From: Lachnospiraceae bacterium UBA3641
Lineage (GTDB): Bacteria > Bacillota > Clostridia > Lachnospirales > Lachnospiraceae
Direction of reading: 5' to 3'
NCBI GenBank assembly: GCA_002373875.1
Contig: DFKQ01000074.1
Location: 1 to 40,190, forward strand
DNA length: 40,190 nt
The translations under genes and the position numbers were made by a program. Below, one piece after another: positions 8,269 to 16,026 of the stretch. Below the pieces are notes generated by a model. The model saw only the letters and a list, made by a program, of their open reading frames with translations. It ran no database searches and was not told where the DNA came from. Position 1 is the stretch's first letter, and each line of letters begins with the position of its first letter.

Positions 8269-9408
8269 TTATATGCTTCGTTTAACATAGCTTAACCGTA
8301 TATCTTCGCCATGACGGGAAACCTCTTTTAATACATAGCCTACAGCCTCATCCACTCCGGCTATTCCCGTCCCTTCAACAGGGGTTCTCGCATCTCTTCC
8401 TCCGAATATCTTAGGTGCGATAAACATATCAACCCTGTCAACAAGACCGGCTCTTATAAGGCTGTAATTAAGGGTCCCTCCACCTTCGACCAGAACACTG
8501 TCGATCCCCTGTCCGCCAAGGTAGTTCATAAGATAAGCAACGTCTACATGGCCGTTTTCTGAGGGCGTTTTTACAAGCTCGACTCCTGCCTTCTTCAATT
8601 CCTCCATCTTATCAATACATACATCCCCTTTTGTTCCGGCCCCTTCTTTATTCGCGATATCTGTATCCGCTTCGCAATATGCCACTATCGTCCTTAACTC
8701 TCCCGCTGTCTTTACTATACTGCTCCCAAGGGGGATACGAAGTCCTGAATCCGCTATTATCCTTACCGGACTCTTAAGCCCTTCCACCCTTACATTAAGC
8801 ATCGGATCATCCGCAAGCACAGTCCCTATGCCTGCCAATATGGCCATGTATCTGTGCCTCATCTTTTGCACTTCAATGCGTGACTCTTCACCCGTGATCC
8901 ACTTGGATGCTCCCGTTTTCGTCGCTATCTTACCATCCATGGTCATGGCGTATTTAAGTACCACATAAGGCTGCTTCGTCGTTATGTATTTAAAGAAAAC
9001 GGGATTGATGGCATCACATTCATCCCTAAGGAAGTCCTCAACCACTTCGATACCCGCTTCCCTGAGTATCTTAACACCCTTACCCGCTACTAATGGATTG
9101 GGATCCCTCGACCCTATGACAACCTTCCCGATACCATTATCAATGATCGCCCCGGTACAAGGGGGCTGCTTGCCCTGATGGCAGCAGGGTTCAAGAGTCA
9201 CATACAGGGTCGCTCCCTGCGCATCTTCTGTAAGTCTTGACAGGGCATCCCTTTCCGCATGAAGGTCTCCGTATCTTCTGTGATACCCCTCGCCAATGAT
9301 CCGGCCATCCCTTACTATTACCGCCCCCACCATCGGATTGGGATTAGTAAATCCCTCACCTCTGTACGCAAGCTCGATTGCCCGTTTCATATACTTTTCT
9401 TCTGCCAC
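8269..9408 (-). CDS. ribD: RibD, bifunctional riboflavin deaminase-reductase
   Basis: It performs the second and third steps of riboflavin synthesis: deamination of diaminohydroxyphosphoribosylaminopyrimidine, then NADPH-dependent reduction of the ribosyl group. The N-terminal zinc deaminase shows HAERDAL near residue 49 and TLEPCCHQGKQPPC near residue 71; the C-terminal reductase begins around residue 145 (KYAMTMDGKIA) and contains VEGGGTLNYSL. The 379-residue length fits. The chosen start is the GTG at 9406-9408, preceded by GAGGCGG; another GTG five codons upstream is less well placed. Unusually, ribD is cut off from ribE-ribBA by two exported-protein genes, and no FMN aptamer motif is seen in the 266 bases upstream. 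Confidence 0.95.
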   Translation of the reverse strand: MAEEKYMKRAIELAYRGEGFTNPNPMVGAVIVRDGRIIGEGYHRRYGDLHAERDALSRLTEDAQGATLYVTLEPCCHQGKQPPCTGAIIDNGIGKVVIGSRDPNPLVAGKGVKILREAGIEVVEDFLRDECDAINPVFFKYITTKQPYVVLKYAMTMDGKIATKTGASKWITGEESRIEVQKMRHRYMAILAGIGTVLADDPMLNVRVEGLKSPVRIIADSGLRIPLGSSIVKTAGELRTIVAYCEADTDIANKEGAGTKGDVCIDKMEELKKAGVELVKTPSENGHVDVAYLMNYLGGQGIDSVLVEGGGTLNYSLIRAGLVDRVDMFIAPKIFGGRDARTPVEGTGIAGVDEAVGYVLKEVSRHGEDIRLSYVKRSI

Positions 9409-9584
9409 TATATACCGCCTCACTTTTTAAATATTTTATACTTAAATCCTGTATTATTCCACTGTACTATTCAGAACAGGCTCAAAATAAGAATACCATG
9501 AAATACCCTTATTTGCCACAAAAGCCGCAGGTTATGCTGAAGGCGGAACATTGTTTCTTCTATTGCAGCAGCCATTTGCGATAC

Positions 9585-9619
9585 GATAAAAGGAGCAGGG
9601 AATAAATCCCTGCTCCTTA
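9585..9619 (-). terminator. Intrinsic terminator after the ECF transporter gene
   Basis: An almost perfect inverted repeat (AAGGAGCAGGGA / TCCCTGCTCCTT, six-base loop) lies 55 bases beyond the transporter stop codon. On the minus strand it is followed by TTTTAT, a short T run. It separates the transporter transcript from ribD. Confidence 0.75.
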
Positions 9620-9674
9620 AATTATAATCATATCTGTAATTGTTTGAAAAGGTATTTAAGAATCGTTATACTGG

Positions 9675-10325
9675 CTACCGGATAACTGCTTCCTTGAGTC
9701 CACGGGGCTCTTCATCCCTGAAAAGAAGATGGGCCCTGTTAAGGGCAAGAGCTATAATGTTGGTAAGGATCGTTGACGAGATCATCTCGCATACAGCATT
9801 GATACCAACAAACGCACATATAAAGACTATCACGTTCCTTCCGTCGATAAGACCCTGAACATACTCGGTATTTCCGAAGAGAAGCACAAGGGACGACATA
9901 AAGAATGCAGTGTTTAAAAATGCCGAAGAAAAACCCGTTACTGCCGCGCTTATACCAAGCTTGCCCGTCTTAGCGTACAGACCCTTAAAGATATATCCAA
10001 GCAGGAACCCGTCAAGTGCCCTGGGAATAAAACGTTGGATAAAAGCAAGAAAAGGATTAATGGCAAAAAGAGTCGCGCCCATACCGCTGACTCCGCCTAT
10101 TCCTATACACTGTCCAAAACTGGTAAGGCCGAACACCGCGCCCACAATAAGACCACCTAAGGGGCCGCAGGTAATAGCAGCAACAGCTACGGGTATTACG
10201 TTAAATGTAATAGCCAATGGTCCGATATTAAGATAGCCGAGCGGTGTGTAGGACATTAACAGCAGGATTGCCGTCATCAGTCCGAGAATGGTTAACTGAA
10301 TGGTAGATAACTTTTTGTTTTTCAT
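9675..10325 (-). CDS. ECF transporter substrate-binding (S) component, probably for pantothenate
   Basis: This 216-residue hydrophobic protein has about six membrane spans and the look of ECF-type vitamin S components: an early MSYTPLGYLNIGPLAITFNV segment and a GPLGGLIVGAVFGLTSFGQC segment. Such proteins bind a vitamin at the outer face and work with a shared energizing module, which is not encoded here. Pantothenate is suggested only by the neighbour coaBC, which uses the phosphorylated vitamin in coenzyme A synthesis; folate or another vitamin is possible. The start ATG (10323-10325) follows AAGGAGG by six bases. It has its own consensus promoter, a leader of about 120 bases with competing hairpins, and a terminator, so it is a separate unit from coaBC. 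Confidence 0.82.
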   Translation of the reverse strand: MKNKKLSTIQLTILGLMTAILLLMSYTPLGYLNIGPLAITFNVIPVAVAAITCGPLGGLIVGAVFGLTSFGQCIGIGGVSGMGATLFAINPFLAFIQRFIPRALDGFLLGYIFKGLYAKTGKLGISAAVTGFSSAFLNTAFFMSSLVLLFGNTEYVQGLIDGRNVIVFICAFVGINAVCEMISSTILTNIIALALNRAHLLFRDEEPRGLKEAVIR

Positions 10326-10444
10326 GATTCTCCTCCTTGTTCCTGTCCCATAACGGGTACAATACAATTAAGATCATGAACATATGTAACTGTTCAGATC
10401 GGTTACGATCCTGGCGTTGCCATGCATACACCGGATCACCCTAC
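10323..10444 (-). promoter_or_regulatory. Structured leader of the ECF transporter gene, candidate riboswitch
   Basis: The leader between the predicted transcription start and the ATG can form several mutually exclusive pairings on the minus strand. GATCC (10433-10437) can pair with GGATC (10407-10411), enclosing a TGGC-AAC-GCCA hairpin (10412-10422). GATCG/CGATC (10397-10410) forms a competing hairpin whose loop TAAC matches downstream GTTA (10387-10390). TTCATGAT (10373-10380) is the exact complement of ATCATGAA (10321-10328), which contains the start codon. It does not match the FMN, TPP, cobalamin or THF-I consensus that I know. Function as a ligand sensor is inference. Confidence 0.5.
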
Positions 10445-10450
10445 AGCTTA

Positions 10451-10478
10451 ATTATATAAAATACATGCCCCCTGTCAA
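10451..10478 (-). promoter_or_regulatory. Consensus promoter of the ECF transporter gene
   Basis: Perfect TTGACA (10473-10478) and perfect TATAAT (10451-10456) are spaced by 16 bases on the minus strand. The gap from coaBC's stop codon (10526) to the -35 is only 47 bases. Such a strong core promoter ahead of a structured leader suggests control after initiation. Confidence 0.85.
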
Positions 10479-10525
10479 TAAAGGGACATGATTTTAATGT
10501 ATCTTTTCAAGTACAAGGGGCGTTC

Positions 10526-11734
10526 CTAAGAAACCATCCTCTCCATTATCGCATCAAGCAGTTCCATGGCTGCCGCCTTCTTACTCATCAGTTCAAGCTC
10601 CCTGACGGAATCAGCCGTAATAAGCGTCAATACGTTGGTATCTCCCTTAAAGCCTGCTCCCTCAACCCTTAGGCTGTTGGCGGCGATCATATCAAGATTC
10701 TTCTTCCTGAGCTTCTCCTTGGAGTTCTTTACCATATTCTCGGTCTCCATGGAAAAGCCGCACAGGAACTGCCCTTCTCTCTTATTCTCACCCAGATACT
10801 TAAGAATATCCTTAGTCCTCTCAAGAGGAATGGACAGATCCTCGTCCTTTTTCTTCATCTTGTGGTCAGCTACGGTTGCCGGTCTGTAATCAGCCACGGC
10901 AGCAGCTTTAATGATAATATCCATACTATCGGCCCGTGATGTTACCTCATTAAACATATCTTCGGCCGAAGTGACCTTAACAAGGTCAATAAACATGGGC
11001 GGTTCAATGGCTACCTGCCCGCTTACAAGGGTGACCTCCGCACCCCTCAGCATTGCGGCTTCAGCTATGGCATATCCCATCTTACCCGATGAATGATTTG
11101 TAATGTACCTGACCGGATCGAGGGCTTCCTGTGTGGGACCTGCCGTAACAAGAACCCTCTTACCCTTAAGATCCTTATCATGAGCAAGTTCACGCATGAT
11201 ATAGGCAAGCAAGGTTTCAGGTTCTGGCATCTTACCGGCTCCCGTATCACCGCATGCCAGATAGCCTGTTGCCGGAGTGATCACGCCGTAACCGTAAGCT
11301 TCGAGCTTCTTAAGGTTGTCAGTGACAACCGGATTCTCGAACATATTCGTATTCATGGCAGGCGAAATGTATTTCTTACACTTACAGGCCATGACCGTTG
11401 TCGTAAGCATGTCATCGGCTATACCGCAGGCAAGCTTGCCGATCACATTCGCTGTTGCCGGCGCTATCATGACCACGTCAGCCTTCTTTGCCAGAGACAC
11501 ATGTTCAACAGAAAATTCAAAGTTACGGTCAAAGGTATCCACCGGGCATTTGTTTCCGGTAAGCGTTTCAAATGTTATCGGATTGATGAAATTGGTTGCA
11601 TTTTTGGTCATCAGGACATGCACATCCGCTTCGAGCTTCTTAAGCGCACTGGCTAGCGACGCTATCTTATATGCAGCAATGCTGCCGGTTACTCCCAGCA
11701 GCACTGTTTTATTCTTAAGTGTGTGATCACTCAT
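10526..11734 (-). CDS. coaBC: CoaBC, phosphopantothenoylcysteine decarboxylase / phosphopantothenate-cysteine ligase
   Basis: This bifunctional cytoplasmic enzyme joins 4'-phosphopantothenate to cysteine (CoaB half) and decarboxylates the product (CoaC half) on the way to coenzyme A. The N-terminal flavoprotein half shows LLGVTGSIAAYK, a TTTVMA segment and the PAMNTNMFENPVV substrate motif; the C-terminal ligase half begins near residue 187 (RVLVTAGPTQEALDPVRYITNHSSGKMG) and contains the KMKKKDEDLSIPLERTKDIL region. The 402-residue length fits. The ATG at 11732-11734 follows an AAAGGTG site that sits just after the upstream stop codon, an 11-base gap that implies co-transcription with the SseB-like gene. 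It supports pantothenate as the cargo of the next transporter gene. Confidence 0.96.
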   Translation of the reverse strand: MSDHTLKNKTVLLGVTGSIAAYKIASLASALKKLEADVHVLMTKNATNFINPITFETLTGNKCPVDTFDRNFEFSVEHVSLAKKADVVMIAPATANVIGKLACGIADDMLTTTVMACKCKKYISPAMNTNMFENPVVTDNLKKLEAYGYGVITPATGYLACGDTGAGKMPEPETLLAYIMRELAHDKDLKGKRVLVTAGPTQEALDPVRYITNHSSGKMGYAIAEAAMLRGAEVTLVSGQVAIEPPMFIDLVKVTSAEDMFNEVTSRADSMDIIIKAAAVADYRPATVADHKMKKKDEDLSIPLERTKDILKYLGENKREGQFLCGFSMETENMVKNSKEKLRKKNLDMIAANSLRVEGAGFKGDTNVLTLITADSVRELELMSKKAAAMELLDAIMERMVS

Positions 11735-11745
11735 CTTCTTCACCT

Positions 11746-13200
11746 TTACCCTTTGGTTTCCATTCCGGCCATCTTAGTCATGCTATCATACATTTCCCTT
11801 GTAATGTACGCGCCTGCCGCCGGGAACCTTGTGGGATTTATCGCACAGTCGAACTTATCGACTAGTCCTCTGATGCTGTGAACCATCCCATCCCAATCCT
11901 TACCGTACTCAGACCTAAGCCTGCGCCAGTCCGTATACATTATAATGGCATCCTTGCCGCCCTTGCCCTTCATGGTTGCTATACCCGAATCAATATCGTT
12001 ATCTTCATTATCATGCTTCATGGGTATTATGAACCTTGCCTTAAGCATCTCTATACCCATAAACCTGTAATAGAGCTTAAAGGCAAGAGCTGAGTCTTCA
12101 TCATCCTTATCGGGTGCATCCATCTGCCCGATAAGGAGCATCCATCTCACAAGATCGGGATTGGTGACCGGAATGTTCTCAACCGGGATCCCCGAATGAT
12201 CCGGAGCATCCGCAAGCATTCCGGCCGATATGGATACCTGAACCGCATTAATTGCAGCTCCGCAGGCGCCGTTTATATAAAAATTACCTGCAAGGAAATT
12301 GTAGATACCCTTCTTGTCGTCACCATTCCTTACTATGGCAAGCTCGGTCTTGTCGTTATTGTACAGCTTCCTGTAATGCTGTCTGTATGCCTTGGAGACC
12401 AGAAGTATCCCGGGAGGTGTGCATATATAAGCTCCGTCCCCGGCTTCCACATTCCTTGAGAAGAGATGGGCCTCACCTGTTCTCTTGTCATGCACGTAAT
12501 ATATCTCATCTGCATTTACGATCTTATCACACAGGGCCTTTATCAGCTTGTCGAGCCTCTTCTTCCGGTCTTCTCCGGTTTCCTCATCCTCGTCCTTGCC
12601 TGCATGAGAAATATACCAGCTGTTAAGCCTCCATATCTCAGAGCAATCGGTAATGCTTAAGTTATCTATCTCATCATCCGACAGATCCAGCACCCGATCC
12701 TTAACATAGGCATCCCCCAATGCGCTTACATAAGCATCATGTACAATGTTCTCACCCATATCCTGTGTGTAGAGAACCGTTCCGACCCTTATATTCTTAA
12801 CAGCCCCGTCCTCCAGTACAAGGGACACCTCACAGTCTGTTGCGCTTACTGCATTTTCGCCTTCCCGGCTTATTCCCTGTATGTTGACCGTATCGGCTTT
12901 CCTGTTATCATCACCGAAATTCAGAAGTGACACGGTCATGCCTGCTGCCATACTTCCCTTGACATTTCCGGTGGCAACAACATTGTCGGTACCTTCGATC
13001 CTATGAACACTTAAGATACCCATGGCAAATGAACCGTTTATCACTTCCTCCTCCGGTTCCTCCGGTTCCGAAGGTCCTCCATGGATAACCTCACCAACAA
13101 TACCATCGTTAAGATCATTCATAAGGGAATTCTGCAATGAATCATGATCTTCTTTTGCCTGACCCTTCTTACCCCTCTTAAACTTATCAAATAATCCCAT
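11746..13200 (-). CDS. SseB-like protein with an EF-Tu domain-2-like barrel
   Basis: The 484-residue soluble protein has three visible parts. A charged N-terminus (1-55) is followed by a segment at about 57-145 that resembles the translation-factor domain-2 beta barrel (FAMGILSVHRIEGTDNVVATGNV, then GMTVSL). A middle part at about 230-285 (YYVHDKRTGEAHLFSR, ICTPPGILLVS) and the C-terminal part at about 365-478 (FIIPMK, IIMYTDWRRLRSEY, INPTRFPAAGAYIT) resemble SseB domains. SseB-like domains are of unclear biochemical role. No GTPase motifs are present, so the barrel is not part of a translation factor. The ribosome site GGGGAGG precedes the ATG. It lies in the paaK-ACT-coaBC run, whose other members do not reveal its job. 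Confidence 0.7.
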   Translation of the reverse strand: MGLFDKFKRGKKGQAKEDHDSLQNSLMNDLNDGIVGEVIHGGPSEPEEPEEEVINGSFAMGILSVHRIEGTDNVVATGNVKGSMAAGMTVSLLNFGDDNRKADTVNIQGISREGENAVSATDCEVSLVLEDGAVKNIRVGTVLYTQDMGENIVHDAYVSALGDAYVKDRVLDLSDDEIDNLSITDCSEIWRLNSWYISHAGKDEDEETGEDRKKRLDKLIKALCDKIVNADEIYYVHDKRTGEAHLFSRNVEAGDGAYICTPPGILLVSKAYRQHYRKLYNNDKTELAIVRNGDDKKGIYNFLAGNFYINGACGAAINAVQVSISAGMLADAPDHSGIPVENIPVTNPDLVRWMLLIGQMDAPDKDDEDSALAFKLYYRFMGIEMLKARFIIPMKHDNEDNDIDSGIATMKGKGGKDAIIMYTDWRRLRSEYGKDWDGMVHSIRGLVDKFDCAINPTRFPAAGAYITREMYDSMTKMAGMETKG

Positions 13201-13251
13201 ATTATCCTCCCCAGATTGAGATTCCCCGCTTCACTCAGAACAACAACCCTG

Positions 13252-13677
13252 TCATCCGCTTATCTCCTCATCCGTTGCCAGTTCAAAGCCCTTGTCACTG
13301 AGAAGCCTCTCGGTTGCTTCAACATCATCAACCCTCAGTACAACATAGGCGCCAAACTGCTTATTTGAGGTGAATGCATATGTGTACATGAGATTTATCC
13401 CGGCTTCCTCAAGAGTTCTCAGTATCTTATACAGGGCACCCTGTCTGTCATCCATCTTGACTGCAACAACGCTGGTTATCTTGGACAGGATATTCTCACC
13501 GAGGAGTGCCCTGGCTTTCTCAAGATCCGATACGATCATACGGACTATGCCGTAATCCTCGGAATCACCTATGCTCAAGGCCCTGATATTAACTTCCGAC
13601 TCCGAAATACCCTTGAGTACCTCAGATAATCTTCCCTGTTTATTCTCAATAAACACCGATAATTGTTTTACTGCCAT
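13252..13677 (-). CDS. ACT-domain protein paired with PaaK
   Basis: This 141-residue protein consists of two tandem ACT domains, small ligand-binding modules that usually sense amino acids or related acids. The first covers about residues 4-65 (QLSVFIENKQGRLSEVL), the second about 66-135 (VVAVKMDDRQGALYKILRTLEEAGINL). The ATG at 13675-13677 is preceded by GGGGGA; an upstream in-frame start would overlap the paaK end and lacks a site. Genes of this kind commonly follow paaK in anaerobes, and here the gap is 26 bases. A role as sensor of the PaaK substrate is inferred from context. Confidence 0.87.
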   Translation of the reverse strand: MAVKQLSVFIENKQGRLSEVLKGISESEVNIRALSIGDSEDYGIVRMIVSDLEKARALLGENILSKITSVVAVKMDDRQGALYKILRTLEEAGINLMYTYAFTSNKQFGAYVVLRVDDVEATERLLSDKGFELATDEEISG

Positions 13678-13703
13678 AACAATCCCCCTTTTGATCAAAA
13701 ATA

Positions 13704-15011
13704 TCAATCATGTAATTTTCTGTTATCGATAACCCTTACCGCTTTACCCTCACTCCTCTGTATCGTCTTAGGCGGAACAAGGTGGATCTTGGGTCCTATA
13801 CCCAGCATAGTACGCATTGCCGATGCCAGTGTCTTCTCCCTTGCCTGCATATCGGCAATGTTATCGGAGAACTGATCGGGAGTAAGTTCAACATCTATAT
13901 CCAGTGTATCCGTATTGTTCTTACGATCAACGTAGATCATATAGTTGGGCGTGTAGCCCTCATTAAGAAGCACGGTCTCGATCTGGCTGGGGAAGACATT
14001 AACTCCCCTTATGATCATCATATCATCGCTCCTGCCCATAGGCTTGCACATCTTAATATGGGTACGTCCGCATGAGCACTTACCCCTGGTCAGGATACAT
14101 ATATCCCTGGTTCTGTAACGCAGAAGCGGGAATGCCTCCTTGTCAAGAGCCGTAAATACAAGCTCCCCCTTCTCACCCTCCGGAAGCACCTCACCTGTAT
14201 CAGGATCTATTATCTCCGCATAGAAATGGTCCTCATTTATATGCATTCCCGTCTGCTCGCTGCATTCAAAGGCAACTCCCGGACCGCTTGTTTCCGTAAG
14301 TCCGTAAATATCGTATGCCTTGATCCCAAGACCCTCTTCGATGGATTTACGCATCTCTTCTGTCCATGGCTCTGCGCCGAATATTCCGGCTTTTAATTTA
14401 TTGTCCGAAGGCTTGTAGCCCCTGTCCCTCAATGATTCAGCAATAAAGGCCGCATAGCTGGGCGTACAGCAGAGTATGGTTGATTGAAGATCCATCATAA
14501 ACTGTATCTGACGCTCTGTATTACCGGATGACATCGGTAAAGTCAATGCCCCCACCTTATGAGCTCCGCCATGAAGGCCCGCTCCCCCGGTAAACAGCCC
14601 ATAACCGTAGCAGACCTGAACCACGTCTTCATCGGAACCTCCTGCCGCCACTATGGCCCTTGCGCAGCACTCCTCCCACAGATCTATATCATGCTGGGTA
14701 TAGAAGGCAACAACCCTTTTACCGGTGGTTCCCGATGTTGACTGTATCCTCACGCAATCCTTAAGAGGTGTAGCCAGCAGCCCGTATGGGTAGCATTCCC
14801 TCAGATCATCCTTTTTAAGAAAAGGAAGCTTCCTTATATCATCCACTCCCTTTATATCCTCGGGCTTAACACCCTTTTGATCCATCAGATCCCTGTAATA
14901 CTTAACATTGTCATAAACATGCCTGACCTGCCTGACGATCTTCTCATTCTGGATCCTTCTTATCTCTTCATATGGTGCCGTTTCAATATCTTCCTGATAA
15001 TAATGCCGCAT
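13704..15011 (-). CDS. paaK: PaaK-like phenylacetate-CoA ligase
   Basis: This ATP-dependent adenylate-forming enzyme activates an aryl acid, typically phenylacetate, with coenzyme A. The 435-residue length matches the family. Visible motifs are the phosphate-binding STSGTTGKRV (residues 91-100), the adenylation motif YGLTETSGPG near 237, RYRTRD near 300, a cysteine pair in GKCSCGRTH near 315 and the mobile C-terminal domain from about 330 (GRSDDMMIIRGVNVFPSQIE). The start follows GGGGGAAAAAGGAA. In anaerobes such ligases act in the reverse direction with indolepyruvate-type ferredoxin oxidoreductases or in degradation, but no oxidoreductase is seen here, so the true substrate is open. Confidence 0.9.
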   Translation of the reverse strand: MRHYYQEDIETAPYEEIRRIQNEKIVRQVRHVYDNVKYYRDLMDQKGVKPEDIKGVDDIRKLPFLKKDDLRECYPYGLLATPLKDCVRIQSTSGTTGKRVVAFYTQHDIDLWEECCARAIVAAGGSDEDVVQVCYGYGLFTGGAGLHGGAHKVGALTLPMSSGNTERQIQFMMDLQSTILCCTPSYAAFIAESLRDRGYKPSDNKLKAGIFGAEPWTEEMRKSIEEGLGIKAYDIYGLTETSGPGVAFECSEQTGMHINEDHFYAEIIDPDTGEVLPEGEKGELVFTALDKEAFPLLRYRTRDICILTRGKCSCGRTHIKMCKPMGRSDDMMIIRGVNVFPSQIETVLLNEGYTPNYMIYVDRKNNTDTLDIDVELTPDQFSDNIADMQAREKTLASAMRTMLGIGPKIHLVPPKTIQRSEGKAVRVIDNRKLHD

Positions 15012-15079
15012 TTCCTTTTTCCCCCTGCATGAAGTCTGATATTTTAAAATTTATGTGCTGCTCTGAATAGTTACAAATA

Positions 15080-15108
15080 ATTTTATATTTTCGGACAATA
15101 TTCGTCAA
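15080..15108 (-). promoter_or_regulatory. Probable promoter of the paaK operon
   Basis: On the minus strand TTGACG (15103-15108) and TAAAAT (15080-15085) are spaced by 17 bases, about 70 bases before the paaK ATG. It lies in the 115-base gap after the epimerase-like gene and would drive paaK, the ACT gene, the SseB-like gene and coaBC. Confidence 0.65.
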
Positions 15109-15126
15109 TGCTTTAAGACCCGTATT

Positions 15127-16026
15127 TTAAGAAAACCGAACTGCAAAAGACCTTCTCAGCCCCTCTGCAAGAGGTGTTTGTTCCTGCCACAGGGTCTTAA
15201 ATCTGATGTGAGAACAGAGGACCGATCCCTCAGCCTTAAGCGGGAAGGGAAGCGGTATGTTCTTCGCATACACCTCATCCACCGGTATATCAACCTTCTC
15301 AAAAGGCCTTCCTATCGACTCAAGGGCTTCTTCAAAAATATCATAGGTTACCCGAAGGCCGTTACAGAAATTATATGCCCCGTAAACCTCCTCATCCGGA
15401 AGCTCACACAGTCTCATAAGCGCACGTGCGGCATCTTCAACATACAACATCTGCCAGTAGCCGTCAGCGCCCGCCGGATGAATTATCTGTCCTGCCTTTT
15501 CTATCCATTCAAAATAAACGCTCTCCCTGGGAGCATAATTCAAGGGTCCGTAGAGGACCGCGGGTCTTACGGACACTCCTTTTATCTTATACCTGTCCAT
15601 AGCTGCAGCAAGTTCATGCTCCAGTTCAACCTTACCCTTGATATAGTCCCCTGCCGGACCGGGTTCATATTCATCATCCAGAGCCGAATCCTCCGTCAAC
15701 GGCGCATCCCCTTTGTCCTTATATACATCCACAGTGCTTATAAATATGTACCTTAACGTATCATTCCCGCCAAGGTACTTAAGCATACCTTCAATATCTC
15801 CCTTTTCGTAGGCGCAAAAATCAACCACGACATCAAAACCCATTCCCGAAAGATCAAGAGACTTAAGACCTTCTACATCATGCCTGTCACACACAAGCTC
15901 CCTTACATCCGCAAGGCCCGTCTTAAGATTCCCCCTGTTCAGAAGAGTGATGTCGTGGTCCTTATGGATCACCTCAGTAAACCATCTTCCAAAGAAATAG
16001 CTTCCTCCGATCACAAGTATCTTCAT
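15127..16026 (-). CDS. NAD-dependent epimerase/dehydratase-like protein
   Basis: The 299-residue protein is a short-chain dehydrogenase of the extended type. It opens with a Rossmann nucleotide-binding motif, VIGGSYFFGRWF (residues 5-16), and has FISTVDVYKDKG near residue 95, a YIKGKVELE segment near 128 that supplies the YxxxK-type catalytic pair, and RPAVLYGP near 155. Members act on sugar nucleotides or other NAD(P) substrates; the exact reaction cannot be read. The first Gly of the motif is in a GGSxFxG form rather than GxxGxxG, as in reductase-like members. Its ATG overlaps the copA stop by four bases, so it is translated from the upp-copA transcript; why it accompanies copper export is unclear. 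Confidence 0.85.
   Translation of the reverse strand: MKILVIGGSYFFGRWFTEVIHKDHDITLLNRGNLKTGLADVRELVCDRHDVEGLKSLDLSGMGFDVVVDFCAYEKGDIEGMLKYLGGNDTLRYIFISTVDVYKDKGDAPLTEDSALDDEYEPGPAGDYIKGKVELEHELAAAMDRYKIKGVSVRPAVLYGPLNYAPRESVYFEWIEKAGQIIHPAGADGYWQMLYVEDAARALMRLCELPDEEVYGAYNFCNGLRVTYDIFEEALESIGRPFEKVDIPVDEVYAKNIPLPFPLKAEGSVLCSHIRFKTLWQEQTPLAEGLRRSFAVRFS

Noticed and set aside
9409..9674. A second FMN riboswitch or a small gene upstream of ribD
   Set aside because: No aptamer block was found. The only frames are short, without ribosome sites, apart from the terminator at 9585-9619.
10326..10450. FMN, THF-I or TPP riboswitch ahead of the ECF transporter gene
   Set aside because: The conserved blocks of these aptamers are absent. 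The leader is reported as an uncharacterised candidate instead.
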